Source of the DNA: Algoriphagus oliviformis
GTDB lineage: Bacteria > Bacteroidota > Bacteroidia > Cytophagales > Cyclobacteriaceae
DNA: 64,000 bases
Assembly (NCBI RefSeq): GCF_017254915.1
Contig: NZ_JAFKCT010000004.1
Span: 310,001 to 374,000, forward strand
Direction: 5' to 3'
Part shown: positions 41,709 through 54,283 of the stretch, one piece after another
Position numbering within the stretch: position 1 is the first letter of the stretch
Layout of the letters: each line of letters opens with the position of its first letter
Made by a program: the position numbers and the translations under genes
The notes under the pieces: model-generated
What the model saw: only the letters and a program-made list of their open reading frames with translations
Database searches by the model: none
Told to the model about the DNA's origin: nothing

Positions 41709-43007
41709 ATGCGAAAGTCACTTCAGACAGTCTTTGTCCTACTCGTTTCGCTTGCGGCATTTTCCTGCGGCAGCAGTACCACGGAGCAGAGCTTTGACTC
41801 CTCCCGGCTCACCCGGATGAGCCAAGAGGAGGTGGAAAAAGTGGTGGAAGCCTTCATCCTCGCCGAAGACTCCAGCACCATCGAGATCCCCGAGGGCTTC
41901 TACGAGCTGAGCACCCAGCTCATCCTCGACAACAGAAAGTCCGTCACCATCAAAGGTGCGGGAATGGACAAGACCGTGCTTTCCTTCCGAAACCTGAAGT
42001 CTGGCGGGGAGGGAGTGAAAATCGTGGGCAACCACATCACGGTCGAGGATCTCAGCATAGAAGACGCGCCGGGTGACGGCCTCAAGGCCCAGCACTCCGA
42101 CGGGATCACCTTCCGCCGGGTCAACGTGACCTGGACCAATGGCGACAAGTCCAAAAACGGCACCTACGCCATCTATCCCGTGCAGTGCAAAAACGTCCTC
42201 ATCGACGAGTGCATCGCTTCCCACTCCAAAGATGCCGGCATCTACGTGGGTCAATCCGAAAACATCATCGTGAAAAACTCCCTGGCCTTTGGCAATGTGG
42301 CGGGGATCGAGATCGAAAACTCCGACAATGCCGAGGTCTTTGGCAACACCGCTCGCGACAACTCCGGCGGCATTCTAGTCTTCAACCTCCCCGGCCTACC
42401 CAAGTCCGACGGCAAAGGCACCAAGATCTACGACAACGACATTCTGAACAACAACCACGAAAACTTCGCCACTCCACTCGGCGACGGGCCAAACGGCAAC
42501 ACCGTCACCATGATCCCTCCGGGCTCTGGCGTGGTGCTGCTCGCCGCCAAGGAAGTGGAAATCTTCAACAACCGCATCCACAACAACAAAACCACCGGCG
42601 TGGCCATCGCCAGCTACCAAGTGACGGGATTCCCGACCGACGCGCCCAACTGGTCGCCCTACACCACGGACGTCTTCGTGCACGACAACAGCTACGAAAG
42701 AAAGGCGCTCTCCATCCCTGACCTCAGCCGTGAGCTCGGACAGCTGATCAGCGTCCACAACGCCTACGGGCCCGCCAAAACCCAGGACATCATCTATGAC
42801 GGCATCTGGGACACCGGCCTGAGCAAAACCATAGACTCCAACCCGATGCGTGTGTGCATCCAGGAAAAAGGGATGGAAAACCTCCACTTCACCAGATTCT
42901 ACCTGATGGATGGAGAGGACAATATTGAGTCTTTCAAGGACTATCAGCTGTTCCAAAACTGCAAAGTGGACGTGACTACGGATGTCTCTGCCCTCGCGGG
43001 ACTCTGA
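41709..43007 (+). CDS. Parallel beta-helix lipoprotein (TIGR03805 type)
   Basis: The 432-residue protein has a lipoprotein signal ending SLAAFSC (Cys20). About residues 60-340 are right-handed beta-helix rungs of the pectate-lyase kind (VTIKGAGMDKTVLSF, ITVEDLSIEDAPGDGLKA, NVLIDECIASHSKDAGIYVGQSENIIVKNSLAFGNVAGIEIENS). The pairing with a SO2930-type diheme cytochrome directly downstream fits TIGR03805, whose members occur next to that cytochrome. Function unknown; a surface or periplasmic carbohydrate- or redox-linked role is possible. The start at 41709 gives the lipoprotein signal, unlike the longer frame. Confidence 0.87.
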   Translation: MRKSLQTVFVLLVSLAAFSCGSSTTEQSFDSSRLTRMSQEEVEKVVEAFILAEDSSTIEIPEGFYELSTQLILDNRKSVTIKGAGMDKTVLSFRNLKSGGEGVKIVGNHITVEDLSIEDAPGDGLKAQHSDGITFRRVNVTWTNGDKSKNGTYAIYPVQCKNVLIDECIASHSKDAGIYVGQSENIIVKNSLAFGNVAGIEIENSDNAEVFGNTARDNSGGILVFNLPGLPKSDGKGTKIYDNDILNNNHENFATPLGDGPNGNTVTMIPPGSGVVLLAAKEVEIFNNRIHNNKTTGVAIASYQVTGFPTDAPNWSPYTTDVFVHDNSYERKALSIPDLSRELGQLISVHNAYGPAKTQDIIYDGIWDTGLSKTIDSNPMRVCIQEKGMENLHFTRFYLMDGEDNIESFKDYQLFQNCKVDVTTDVSALAGL

Positions 43008-43037
43008 TTCATTCATTGGCATTATTAGATAGAGGAG

Positions 43038-44132
43038 ATGGAAAAAATGAACTGGAAAGCCTGCGCCCTGGCAGCTCTTGCGGCACTATCGCTGTTGGCT
43101 TCCTGCGGAAAAAACGAAGAGAAAGCACAAGCAAGCGCCAGCCCCCTGCCCGAGGAGGCCCCTGACGGAAAGTATCCCTACAAGCGCCTTTCCACCTATG
43201 GGTTTTTCGAAGGCGAACTCAAGGCACTATACCCTGCGGAAGAGGTGGTCTTTTACAAGCCTGCCTCGTCCCTCTTCACGGACTACGCACTCAAGAGCCG
43301 ATTTGTCTCTGTTCCTGCAGGGGAAAAAGCGAGCATCTCGGGCCAGCAGATCGACTTTCCGACAGGGACGATCCTGATCAAAAACTTCTACTACCCCGCC
43401 GACTTCCGAAAACCTGAAGGAGAGCGAAGAATCATCGAAACGCGCCTGCTCATCCACGAAGCGGATGGCTGGCAAGCCTATCCCTACCTCTGGAACGAGG
43501 AGCAGACCGAAGCTGTCTTAAAAGTGGTTGGCGCGGAGACCGAGGTGAAGTTTGTCGATGCAAACGGCAAAGACCAGATCATCAACTACCTCGTACCCAA
43601 CAAAAACCAGTGCAAAAGCTGTCATAACCAGTCCGAAACCATGGCTCCCATAGGGGTGAAAATCCAGCACCTCAACCATGCGCTGGACTACGGTGCGGCA
43701 AAAGAGAACCAACTAGCCCACTGGCAGGAAAAGGGCATTTTGGAGGGATTCGAGGGAAGCGAGGCCTACCCCGCCATGATCAACTATGAGGATCCATCCC
43801 AGTCGATCACCGACCGGGCCATGGCCTACCTGGACATCAACTGTTCCCATTGCCACAGCGCGGGCGGCCCTGCCAGCACTTCCGGACTCTTTCTCACCTT
43901 TGACCAGAGCGACCCGCTAAAGCTCGGCATCAACAAGACACCCGTCGCAGCAGGCAAAGGTGCGGGCAGCTTCACGTTTGACGTAGCTCCAGGCAAGCCC
44001 GACGAGTCCATCCTCACCTACCGCATGCGCTCCACCGAAGTGGGCGTGGCTATGCCCGAGCTGGGCCGAACTACCATCCATGAAGAGGGTGTGGAGCTGA
44101 TACGAGCTTGGATTCAGAGTCTTCCCCAGTGA
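43038..44132 (+). CDS. SO2930-family diheme c-type cytochrome (lipoprotein)
   Basis: The 364-residue protein has a lipoprotein signal with LLASC (Cys23) and two heme c sites, CKSCH in NKNQCKSCHNQSETMAPIGVK and CSHCH in DINCSHCHSAGGPAST. The region before them (YGFFEGELKALYPAEEVVFYKPASSLFTDYA) and between them is conserved in TIGR03806/SO2930 proteins. It is probably exported and anchored, acting in electron transfer with the adjacent beta-helix lipoprotein. It begins 30 bp after that gene. An alternative ATG at 43047 is better spaced from the upstream GAGGAG. Confidence 0.9.
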   Translation: MEKMNWKACALAALAALSLLASCGKNEEKAQASASPLPEEAPDGKYPYKRLSTYGFFEGELKALYPAEEVVFYKPASSLFTDYALKSRFVSVPAGEKASISGQQIDFPTGTILIKNFYYPADFRKPEGERRIIETRLLIHEADGWQAYPYLWNEEQTEAVLKVVGAETEVKFVDANGKDQIINYLVPNKNQCKSCHNQSETMAPIGVKIQHLNHALDYGAAKENQLAHWQEKGILEGFEGSEAYPAMINYEDPSQSITDRAMAYLDINCSHCHSAGGPASTSGLFLTFDQSDPLKLGINKTPVAAGKGAGSFTFDVAPGKPDESILTYRMRSTEVGVAMPELGRTTIHEEGVELIRAWIQSLPQ

Positions 44133-44334
44133 GGCTTCCCGGCTCCACTCTGATGCTTTTTCCCGATAGGCAATAGAAAAATGCGATTTGGAAAACACCG
44201 AAGCGCATCAAGCACCTAATTTTCAACAGGTAACAAAACCACATTTTTAACTAGCTTTTCAGAACATAGTCAAAAACTATCGCACCATAAAAACAATCAA
44301 TTAAGGATATAATCTGGTTTCAAACTGCCCAAAA

Positions 44335-44342
44335 TAGCTTTG
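44335..44342 (+). promoter_or_regulatory. -7 box of katG
   Basis: TAGCTTTG is an exact TAnnTTTG match 21 bp upstream of the katG ATG. A TTTC at 44318 is the only candidate -33 element and is too close. The rest of 44133-44334 shows no gene. Confidence 0.5.
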
Positions 44343-44363
44343 TACCCGGAAATAACCCCTTAA

Positions 44364-46631
<2,268 letters not shown>

Positions 46632-46656
46632 ACCCTCGATGGAGTAATAAAGGAAA

Positions 46657-46685
46657 GGGGGCTGACCCAAACTGAGCCAGCCCCC
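46657..46685 (-). terminator. Terminator of the barrel gene downstream of katG
   Basis: GGGGGCTG (46657-46664) and CAGCCCCC (46678-46685) form an 8-bp GC stem with a 13-nt loop. On the minus strand it is followed by a T-rich run (TTTCCTTT) and lies 15 bp after the barrel gene stop; it may also slow transcription leaving katG. Confidence 0.7.
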
Positions 46686-46699
46686 ATACCAACACTCGA

Positions 46700-47278
46700 T
46701 TAAAAAGTATAGCCTAAGGAGACTTTGAATCCCCTGTTATATACATCCGAATCGCTGTCTTTGAAAATCGGCGTCATGCCGTAGTCATAGGATCCTTGGA
46801 TATTGAAGCCTCGGGGGAGGTTGTAGCCCAGGCCGAAGACCAGCCCCGCATCGGTCTCCTTTACCGCATCGGTCTCAAAAGACACGGTCGAATCTCCGAT
46901 GTCACCTTCAAATTTTGATTTGGTAAGGAAAGACACCTGCGGACCGGCAAAAAGATTGAAGCCCTCGCCTACCCTGAATCGCAGCAGGATCGGCACATCC
47001 ACATAGTCCAAGATTGCCCGACTGTCCAGCCCGTCGTCATTTTGGGTACCCTTGATGGAGTAAAAAACGCCCGGCTCGATCGTGACCGGTCCTTCGCCCA
47101 TAAAGCTCGCGTAGATCCCGGCATGGAAGCCAGCACGGTTGGTGTAGTCGTTTTCAGAGACATCCTCTCCACCAAAATTGAAGAAGTTCGCCCCTCCCCT
47201 GATTCCAAAAGCGCTTTGGGCACTCGCTCCGGCGGCAATCAATGTGCCCACCGAAAACAGCAACAAAAACTTTTTCAT
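46700..47278 (-). CDS. PorT-type outer-membrane beta-barrel protein
   Basis: Starting at 47278 the 192-residue protein has a signal peptide, MKKFLLLFSVGTLIAAGASAQ. Barrel features are FGIRGGANFFNFGG, TIEPGVFYSIKGTQN, LDYVDVPILLRFRVGEGFNLFAGPQVSFLTKSK and a closing FKVSLGYTF. It has the same design as the barrel at 40422-40979 (GxRxGxN, EPGxxYSxKG, YxDVPxLxR, FAGPQ), a dispersed paralogue. The upstream ten residues of the open frame are not part of the signal peptide. Confidence 0.85.
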   Translation of the reverse strand: MKKFLLLFSVGTLIAAGASAQSAFGIRGGANFFNFGGEDVSENDYTNRAGFHAGIYASFMGEGPVTIEPGVFYSIKGTQNDDGLDSRAILDYVDVPILLRFRVGEGFNLFAGPQVSFLTKSKFEGDIGDSTVSFETDAVKETDAGLVFGLGYNLPRGFNIQGSYDYGMTPIFKDSDSDVYNRGFKVSLGYTF

Positions 47279-47358
47279 GGTTTTCAAATAGTTGATTTGA
47301 CCAACCATTGCCTATTTCGATGCCAAATCCGCTGACGAAAACCCGGATCGCAGCGGTC

Positions 47359-48429
47359 TCAGACCACTGCCTTTTCTACGTAGTCGGAATTGAGAAGTCC
47401 CAGGGCGCCCATATACTTGAGGGTAAAAGTCAGGGTTTCACCTACTTTGAGGCCCTTTTTGTCCTCACCCAAATTGACGATCAGCATGTCCGAACTGGCC
47501 CCGAGGATCTCGATGTCGGGGTCCTTTGGAATGAGATATTCTGGGGAAACATCCAACAATCCCACGTCCAAAATCGCCCGATAGGAGGTTTTCCCGTAGA
47601 GAGATTCATCAATTTGGGCAATTTCGCCTCGCGGATTAGACCCCAAAACCCCTGTCGGCAGCATGGGCTTCTCCTGTAGCTCGATGATCTCGGCATGGAG
47701 CTCGAGCACGTCGCCGTACATTCCTTCGATGAGTTCTTCTTTGACCAGGTCTACGCCAAAGTAGAGCGTCTCGCCTACCCGGAAATGGTTGATCCCCTGT
47801 GGCAGCTGGTGGGACAGCATCAGCGGAATGGTGACCGATGTCCCGGCCGATAGCCAGGGAATCTCCCTGCCAAACTTCAGCTCGATGATTTGCTTGTAGA
47901 GCGAGAGCTGGATGAGCTTGTCCGTGCTGGGCATGACACCATTGAGACAGTTGAGGTTGGTGCCCAAGCCGATCACCTCGATACCCGGCAACTGGAACAC
48001 CTCCTCATAGAAGTCGATCAGCTGCTCTCCCATCACGCCCTCACGCAGGTCTCCCGTCTCCACCATGATGATGACTTTGTGGTTTTTGCCCTGCAGCACG
48101 GCTTCGGCGCTGATCATGCGGATGGTCTCCAGCTCGGAGTTGAGACTGACGTCGGCAAACTCCACCATCTTGCCGACGTTCTTTTTGGACACGGGCTTGA
48201 TGTAGACCGTCTGCACGTCGCGCTTGATGCGCTTGACCATGGCGAGGTTGGAGATGCGGCTGTCATGCACCTCGGTGATGCCGAGGCCGATCAGCTCCTG
48301 CAGAAAAAGTTTGTTGCCGCAGAGCATCTTGGAGACCACGCCCCAGTCCACTCCCCGGTCTTCAAAAAGCCGGGTCAGTACTTGATAGTTTGTTTTGAGT
48401 TTTTCCCTGTCTAAGGTCAATACTGCCAT
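47359..48429 (-). CDS. Alanine/ornithine racemase-type PLP enzyme
   Basis: The 356-residue protein has the alanine-racemase N-terminal barrel: PLP lysine Lys34 in GVVSKMLCGNKLF, TVYIKPVSKKNVGK, KVIIMVETGDLREGV and GLGTNLNCLNGVMPS. The C-terminal part is a beta domain (RGEIAQIDES, LGASSDMLIVNLGE). This matches the ornithine/alanine racemase-like PLP family rather than Alr, and the substrate is uncertain. It follows GNAT and symporter genes with gaps of 1 and 7 bp, suggesting an amino-acid uptake and modification operon. Confidence 0.87.
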   Translation of the reverse strand: MAVLTLDREKLKTNYQVLTRLFEDRGVDWGVVSKMLCGNKLFLQELIGLGITEVHDSRISNLAMVKRIKRDVQTVYIKPVSKKNVGKMVEFADVSLNSELETIRMISAEAVLQGKNHKVIIMVETGDLREGVMGEQLIDFYEEVFQLPGIEVIGLGTNLNCLNGVMPSTDKLIQLSLYKQIIELKFGREIPWLSAGTSVTIPLMLSHQLPQGINHFRVGETLYFGVDLVKEELIEGMYGDVLELHAEIIELQEKPMLPTGVLGSNPRGEIAQIDESLYGKTSYRAILDVGLLDVSPEYLIPKDPDIEILGASSDMLIVNLGEDKKGLKVGETLTFTLKYMGALGLLNSDYVEKAVV

Positions 48430-48430
48430 T

Positions 48431-48874
48431 TTACTTTCTGTTTAGTCTCATTTCGAGATATTTGTTGGTAAAGCCCAGACGCTCGTAGAGCTTTCTAGCG
48501 GGATTGTCGGGCTCCACATGGAGGGCAATGGCGCCGTTGGCCATCTTGATGGCCATATCCAGGATCTTTTTGCCGATCCCTTTTCCGCGCATCTGCTCAT
48601 CCACGGCGATGTACACCAGGATGTTTTCGGGGATGTAGCCCGACATGCCGGTTTTGTTCATCACCAGCGCGCCGACTACTTTTCCTTTTTCCCTGGCCAG
48701 GATCACAAAACCACCCGCCTGGAGTCCCGGATCCAAGGCGTAGTCCAGACACTTCATGATGTCTTCCTTGGGATCGCCAAATTTCCCCAGGTGTACCAAA
48801 AGGAAGTCTGCGATCTCGTTTTTTTGCAGGTAGGTTGCGTTGTCTATGGCAGACAATGATTCTAGTTGGATCAT
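48431..48874 (-). CDS. GNAT-family N-acetyltransferase
   Basis: The 147-residue protein has the acetyl-CoA-binding motif A (VYIAVDEQMRGKGIGKKILDMA) and motif B (LHVEPDNPARKLYERLGFTNK) of GNAT enzymes. Acceptor unknown. It lies 1 bp upstream of the racemase-like gene and 7 bp downstream of the symporter gene, so a small amine or amino acid imported or racemised by these partners is a plausible acceptor. Confidence 0.88.
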   Translation of the reverse strand: MIQLESLSAIDNATYLQKNEIADFLLVHLGKFGDPKEDIMKCLDYALDPGLQAGGFVILAREKGKVVGALVMNKTGMSGYIPENILVYIAVDEQMRGKGIGKKILDMAIKMANGAIALHVEPDNPARKLYERLGFTNKYLEMRLNRK

Positions 48875-48881
48875 AGTTAGT

Positions 48882-50300
48882 TTATTTTCTATGGTTTGAG
48901 ATTTTGTTCACTACCCAAAAGACCGATACGGAAACCAAGATACCGTAGAAATTTGGGTCTAGCCCCAGCGGCAGGCTCACTTCGAAAAACGAAAGCCCCG
49001 CGGTGACAGTTCCTCCCGAGATCATCGCCCCAATAGCTGCCCGGGGATTTTTCCTGTCAAAAAACAATCCGGCCACGACCGGCACCAAAAGCCCCGACAC
49101 CATAAACCCGTAGGAATAGAGCATCAGCGTGAGCACCTCAGTCATCTGCCAGGCCAGCAGCACTGCCAAAATGCCTATTCCCAAGGTCACTCCCTGGATG
49201 ATTCGCAACTCCTGGGCATGGGACTTTGGGGTAAAAAACTTTCGCAGCAGGTCGGTGACCAAGTTGCCCGACGCAGCCATCAGACAGGAATCAGCCGTGG
49301 ATAAGACCGCCGAAAAGTAAGCCGACATCATCAATCCAAGAATCCCCGCCGGCAAAATCTGGCTGAGTAGTACGGGAAGCCCAAGCTCTGGGTCCATGGC
49401 CGCCGTAAAGCCGTCCAGCGCCCCCTGCTCCACCGCCACCCGTGACAGCAAGCCGAGAAACACGCCCATGAAAGCCATCAAAGGCCACTCGAAAAGACCG
49501 GCGATAAACCAGGCTTTTTTCGCGGACCTCTCGTCCCGGGCGGCAAAAATCCGCTGGTACAGCGTCATCCCCACAAACCATATCGGAACGATGGTGATCC
49601 CCCAATTGACCGCATCGCGCCAGCCCAATTGGGACAAAGATAGAAAATCCGAAGGCAAGGTCTCCACGATCCCCTGCCATCCCCCCACATAGCTGTAGGC
49701 GGTGGGGATGCCAATGCCGATCAACCCCAGCATCAGGATGATCCATTGGATGGTGTCGGTGTAGATCACGGCCTTGAGCCCGCCCATCACGGTGTACACC
49801 ACTGCGATGGTGCCCATGATGAGCAATGCGGTAGAAAGCTCCAGCTCCGGAAAAGTCCCGGAGGCCAGCTTGGCGCCAGCCAAAAGCTGTGAGGCCGTGA
49901 AGCCTAGGTAGCCGAGAAAACAGATTACGGACGCGACTAAGGCAGTCTTGGAGTCAAAGAGGTGGCCGATGATCTGGGGAAAGGTATAAAATTTGGAAAA
50001 AGCCGGATCGGACTTGACCCGGGGGATCAGAAAAACTGCGGCGAGCCAAGCGCCGAGCAAGCCTGTAAAAAGCATCCAAGAGCCGGAAAGCCCCATCGCA
50101 AAGCCCAATCCGCCCAGGCCGATGGAGAATCCTCCCCCTACGTCAGTGGCTACTACGGAGAGACCAATGTGCCAGCTACCTATCGACCTCCCCCCAACAT
50201 AATAATCCTCCTGGCTGGTGTTCTTTTTCATGTAATAATATCCTACTCCCAACATGGCCACCATGTAGGCGACGAAGATCACCAGATCCAGAAAATTCAT
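48882..50300 (-). CDS. Sodium:solute symporter (SSS family)
   Basis: The 472-residue protein has about 13 membrane segments. The start YYYMKKNTSQEDYYVGGRSIGSWHIG and the segment TVMGGLKAVIYTDTIQWIILMLGLIGI are typical of SSS transporters, followed by LMMSAYFSAVLSTADSCLMAASGN, which lines the sodium site. It imports a solute with Na+; the substrate is unknown but an amino acid is suggested by the downstream racemase-like gene. First gene of a three-gene operon. Confidence 0.92.
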   Translation of the reverse strand: MNFLDLVIFVAYMVAMLGVGYYYMKKNTSQEDYYVGGRSIGSWHIGLSVVATDVGGGFSIGLGGLGFAMGLSGSWMLFTGLLGAWLAAVFLIPRVKSDPAFSKFYTFPQIIGHLFDSKTALVASVICFLGYLGFTASQLLAGAKLASGTFPELELSTALLIMGTIAVVYTVMGGLKAVIYTDTIQWIILMLGLIGIGIPTAYSYVGGWQGIVETLPSDFLSLSQLGWRDAVNWGITIVPIWFVGMTLYQRIFAARDERSAKKAWFIAGLFEWPLMAFMGVFLGLLSRVAVEQGALDGFTAAMDPELGLPVLLSQILPAGILGLMMSAYFSAVLSTADSCLMAASGNLVTDLLRKFFTPKSHAQELRIIQGVTLGIGILAVLLAWQMTEVLTLMLYSYGFMVSGLLVPVVAGLFFDRKNPRAAIGAMISGGTVTAGLSFFEVSLPLGLDPNFYGILVSVSVFWVVNKISNHRK

Positions 50301-50345
50301 TATGTTTTTTACTATTTAACAAAAGCTCTTTAAAATATAATTTTT

Positions 50346-50376
50346 CAAAGCTACCCAAACCTAGGCAAAAGGCCAA
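50346..50376 (-). promoter_or_regulatory. Promoter of the symporter operon
   Basis: On the minus strand TAGCTTTG (50353-50346) matches TAnnTTTG exactly and a TTG (50376-50374) lies 20 bp upstream as the -33 element. The symporter ATG is 45 bp downstream. Confidence 0.55.
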
Positions 50377-50508
50377 TTTTATTTTGTTTTAATAGCAAAT
50401 CGATCAAATCAATACAGTTTCATCTTTATATAATTAAACTTATACCCCAGACAACCCAACAAAAGACGGAAATCGGCAGGACCGGACTTCAGGATTTCTG
50501 CCACAAAA

Positions 50509-50533
50509 AAAGCCAGACCTGAGGCCTGGCTTT
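50509..50533 (-). terminator. Terminator of the sdhCAB operon
   Basis: On the minus strand AAAGCCAG and CTGGCTTT pair (plus 50526-50533 and 50509-50516), with a further CC/GG pair inside, and are followed by TTTTTTTG. It is 23 bp after the sdhB stop. Confidence 0.8.
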
Positions 50534-50556
50534 CGATTCATTCAGCAGTTTTGGGA

Positions 50557-51306
50557 TCACACGTTTTCGCTGGACACGACGGCAGAGAAGTACTCTCTGT
50601 TCATTCTGGCGATGTTGGTGATGGAGATGCCCTTTGGACATTCGGCTTCGCAAGCGCCGGTGTTGGTACAGGCTCCGAAACCTTCCGCATCCATTTGGGC
50701 TACCATTTTTTCCGCTCTGGTTTTGCGCTCTACTTGGCCCTGAGGCAGGAGAGCCAGCTGGGAAACTTTGGCAGAGGTGAAGAGCATCGCGGAGGCATTT
50801 TTACAGGCCGCTACGCAGGCACCACATCCGATGCACTGAGCCGCATCCATGGCCAAGTCGGCGATGGTCTTGGGAATAGGAATTTCGTTGGCATCAGGTA
50901 CGCCACCAGTATTCACATTCACATAGCCTCCCGCTTGGATGATGCGGTCAAAGGCAGCGCGGTCTACCACGAGATCTTTCACCACTGGAAAGGCCTTGGC
51001 TCTCCACGGCTCGATCACTACGGTGTCGCCGTCGTTGAACGAGCGCATATGAAGCTGGCACGTGGTGGTCTGCTGTGGGCCGTGGGGCTTACCGTTGATG
51101 TATAGCGAGCACATGCCGCAGATGCCCTCTCGGCAGTCGTGGTCAAAGTGCACTGGGTCTTCGCCTTTTTCGGTCAGCTCTTCGTTGAGCACGTCCAGCA
51201 TCTCGAGGAAAGACATGTCTTTGGAAACGTGATCGACTGGGTAGGTGGCAAAGCCTCCTTTGTCCGACGCGTTTTTCTGTCTCCAGATTTTTAAGGTCAA
51301 TTTCAT
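50557..51306 (-). CDS. sdhB: Succinate dehydrogenase/fumarate reductase iron-sulfur subunit
   Basis: The 249-residue protein has the [2Fe-2S] cluster Cys in [15 protein letters not shown] and the ferredoxin-type clusters in [15 protein letters not shown] and [15 protein letters not shown]. It passes electrons from the flavin of SdhA to quinone through SdhC. The length and Cys pattern are complete. It follows sdhA by 31 bp as the last gene of sdhCAB. Confidence 0.95.
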   Translation of the reverse strand: MKLTLKIWRQKNASDKGGFATYPVDHVSKDMSFLEMLDVLNEELTEKGEDPVHFDHDCREGICGMCSLYINGKPHGPQQTTTCQLHMRSFNDGDTVVIEPWRAKAFPVVKDLVVDRAAFDRIIQAGGYVNVNTGGVPDANEIPIPKTIADLAMDAAQCIGCGACVAACKNASAMLFTSAKVSQLALLPQGQVERKTRAEKMVAQMDAEGFGACTNTGACEAECPKGISITNIARMNREYFSAVVSSENV

Positions 51307-51337
51307 ATCGCTAGTAGTCTATGAATTCAAGGATAGA

Positions 51338-53272
<1,935 letters not shown>

Positions 53273-53286
53273 ATTGGGACTTCAGA

Positions 53287-53967
53287 TTAGCTGGTGAAAT
53301 AGATGTAAAGTGGCATGGCTGCAAAAAGAACCGGCACCACGATGCAATAGAGCTGGCCGACTGCTTTGATGGCCGGGGAGTACTTCTTGTGGTTCAGGCC
53401 CAGGGTCTGGAATGCCGAAGCAAAACCATGAGACAGGTGAAACGCCAAAAAAGCCATCGCTACCACATATCCGATCACCATGAAGATGTTTTGGAAAGCA
53501 AAATTCACTATGCTGTACAGATCCTTGTATTCCTCGCCCGCATAGGTTTTGACCGGAAGGTCGCCCCAGTGCATCTGCGCCCAAAAACTCTGCATGTGCA
53601 CCACGATGAAGATCAGGATGATGGTACCCAAAATACCCATGTTTCTGGAGGCCCAGGCGCTGTTGGTAGCCGCCTTGGATTCGGCATAGCCTACAGGTCT
53701 AGCGGCCTTGTTGTGCCTGGACAGGATGATCGAATAGATCACGTGGGCGATTACCGAAATGTAGGTGAGGTAAGAGAGCACCTTCACCGCCGGATTGGTA
53801 GTCATAAACTTGGCATAGATATTAAATGCTTCACCACCGTCGTTCTTGAACAACAGGAGGTTGCCCGACACGTGGCCGGTCAAAAACAGAATCAGAAACA
53901 GGCCCGTAAGCGCCATAATCAACTTTCTGCCGAGGGTGCTTTTCAAGGTTTTGGTAACCCAGCTCAT
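53287..53967 (-). CDS. sdhC: Succinate dehydrogenase cytochrome b subunit
   Basis: The 226-residue membrane protein has five hydrophobic segments with His residues suited to ligate two hemes: GHVSGN, AHVIYSIILSRHNKAARP, VHMQSFWAQMHWGD and FHLSHGFASAFQTLGLNH. SSTLGRKLIMALTGLFLILFLTGH-like start matches type B cytochrome b558 subunits of Bacteroidota. It anchors SdhAB to the inner membrane and reduces menaquinone. First gene of the operon, with a promoter 50-80 bp upstream. Confidence 0.92.
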   Translation of the reverse strand: MSWVTKTLKSTLGRKLIMALTGLFLILFLTGHVSGNLLLFKNDGGEAFNIYAKFMTTNPAVKVLSYLTYISVIAHVIYSIILSRHNKAARPVGYAESKAATNSAWASRNMGILGTIILIFIVVHMQSFWAQMHWGDLPVKTYAGEEYKDLYSIVNFAFQNIFMVIGYVVAMAFLAFHLSHGFASAFQTLGLNHKKYSPAIKAVGQLYCIVVPVLFAAMPLYIYFTS

Positions 53968-54015
53968 AAAATTTTGCGATTAATTTAGAACGAAAGTCTT
54001 TGTTTATTTTGCCGT

Positions 54016-54046
54016 CAAATTTACATGTGGAAGCGATAGCAAACAA
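54016..54046 (-). promoter_or_regulatory. Promoter of sdhCAB
   Basis: On the minus strand TAAATTTG (54023-54016) matches TAnnTTTG exactly. TTG at 54046-54044 lies 20 bp upstream, and TTTG at 54043-54040 lies 16 bp upstream; either may be the -33 element. The sdhC ATG is 48 bp downstream. The rest of the 316-bp divergent gap to 54283 shows no other gene. Confidence 0.6.
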
Positions 54047-54283
54047 TGCAATCGAATGCCATTTCTTTATTTTAATCGGTTCTAAATAGGTTTTGAAATA
54101 AGCAGATGATTAAATCGTTAATTAAAAAATGAACCGCTCGGAAGGGGTCATTGTTTGAAATTCCGGGTAATTTCTGCTTACTTCCAGTCATTTCTTAGCC
54201 GGTAAGTCCTGCGTTCGGATTTTGGGATTAACTTTTGGGATTCCATCACGTTTTCAGGATAGCACCACCAAAGCCAAGCACGC

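Noticed and set aside
48431..48874. Toxin role for the GNAT protein (TacT-like)
   Set aside because: No antitoxin gene is adjacent; the neighbours are a racemase-like enzyme and a symporter in one operon.
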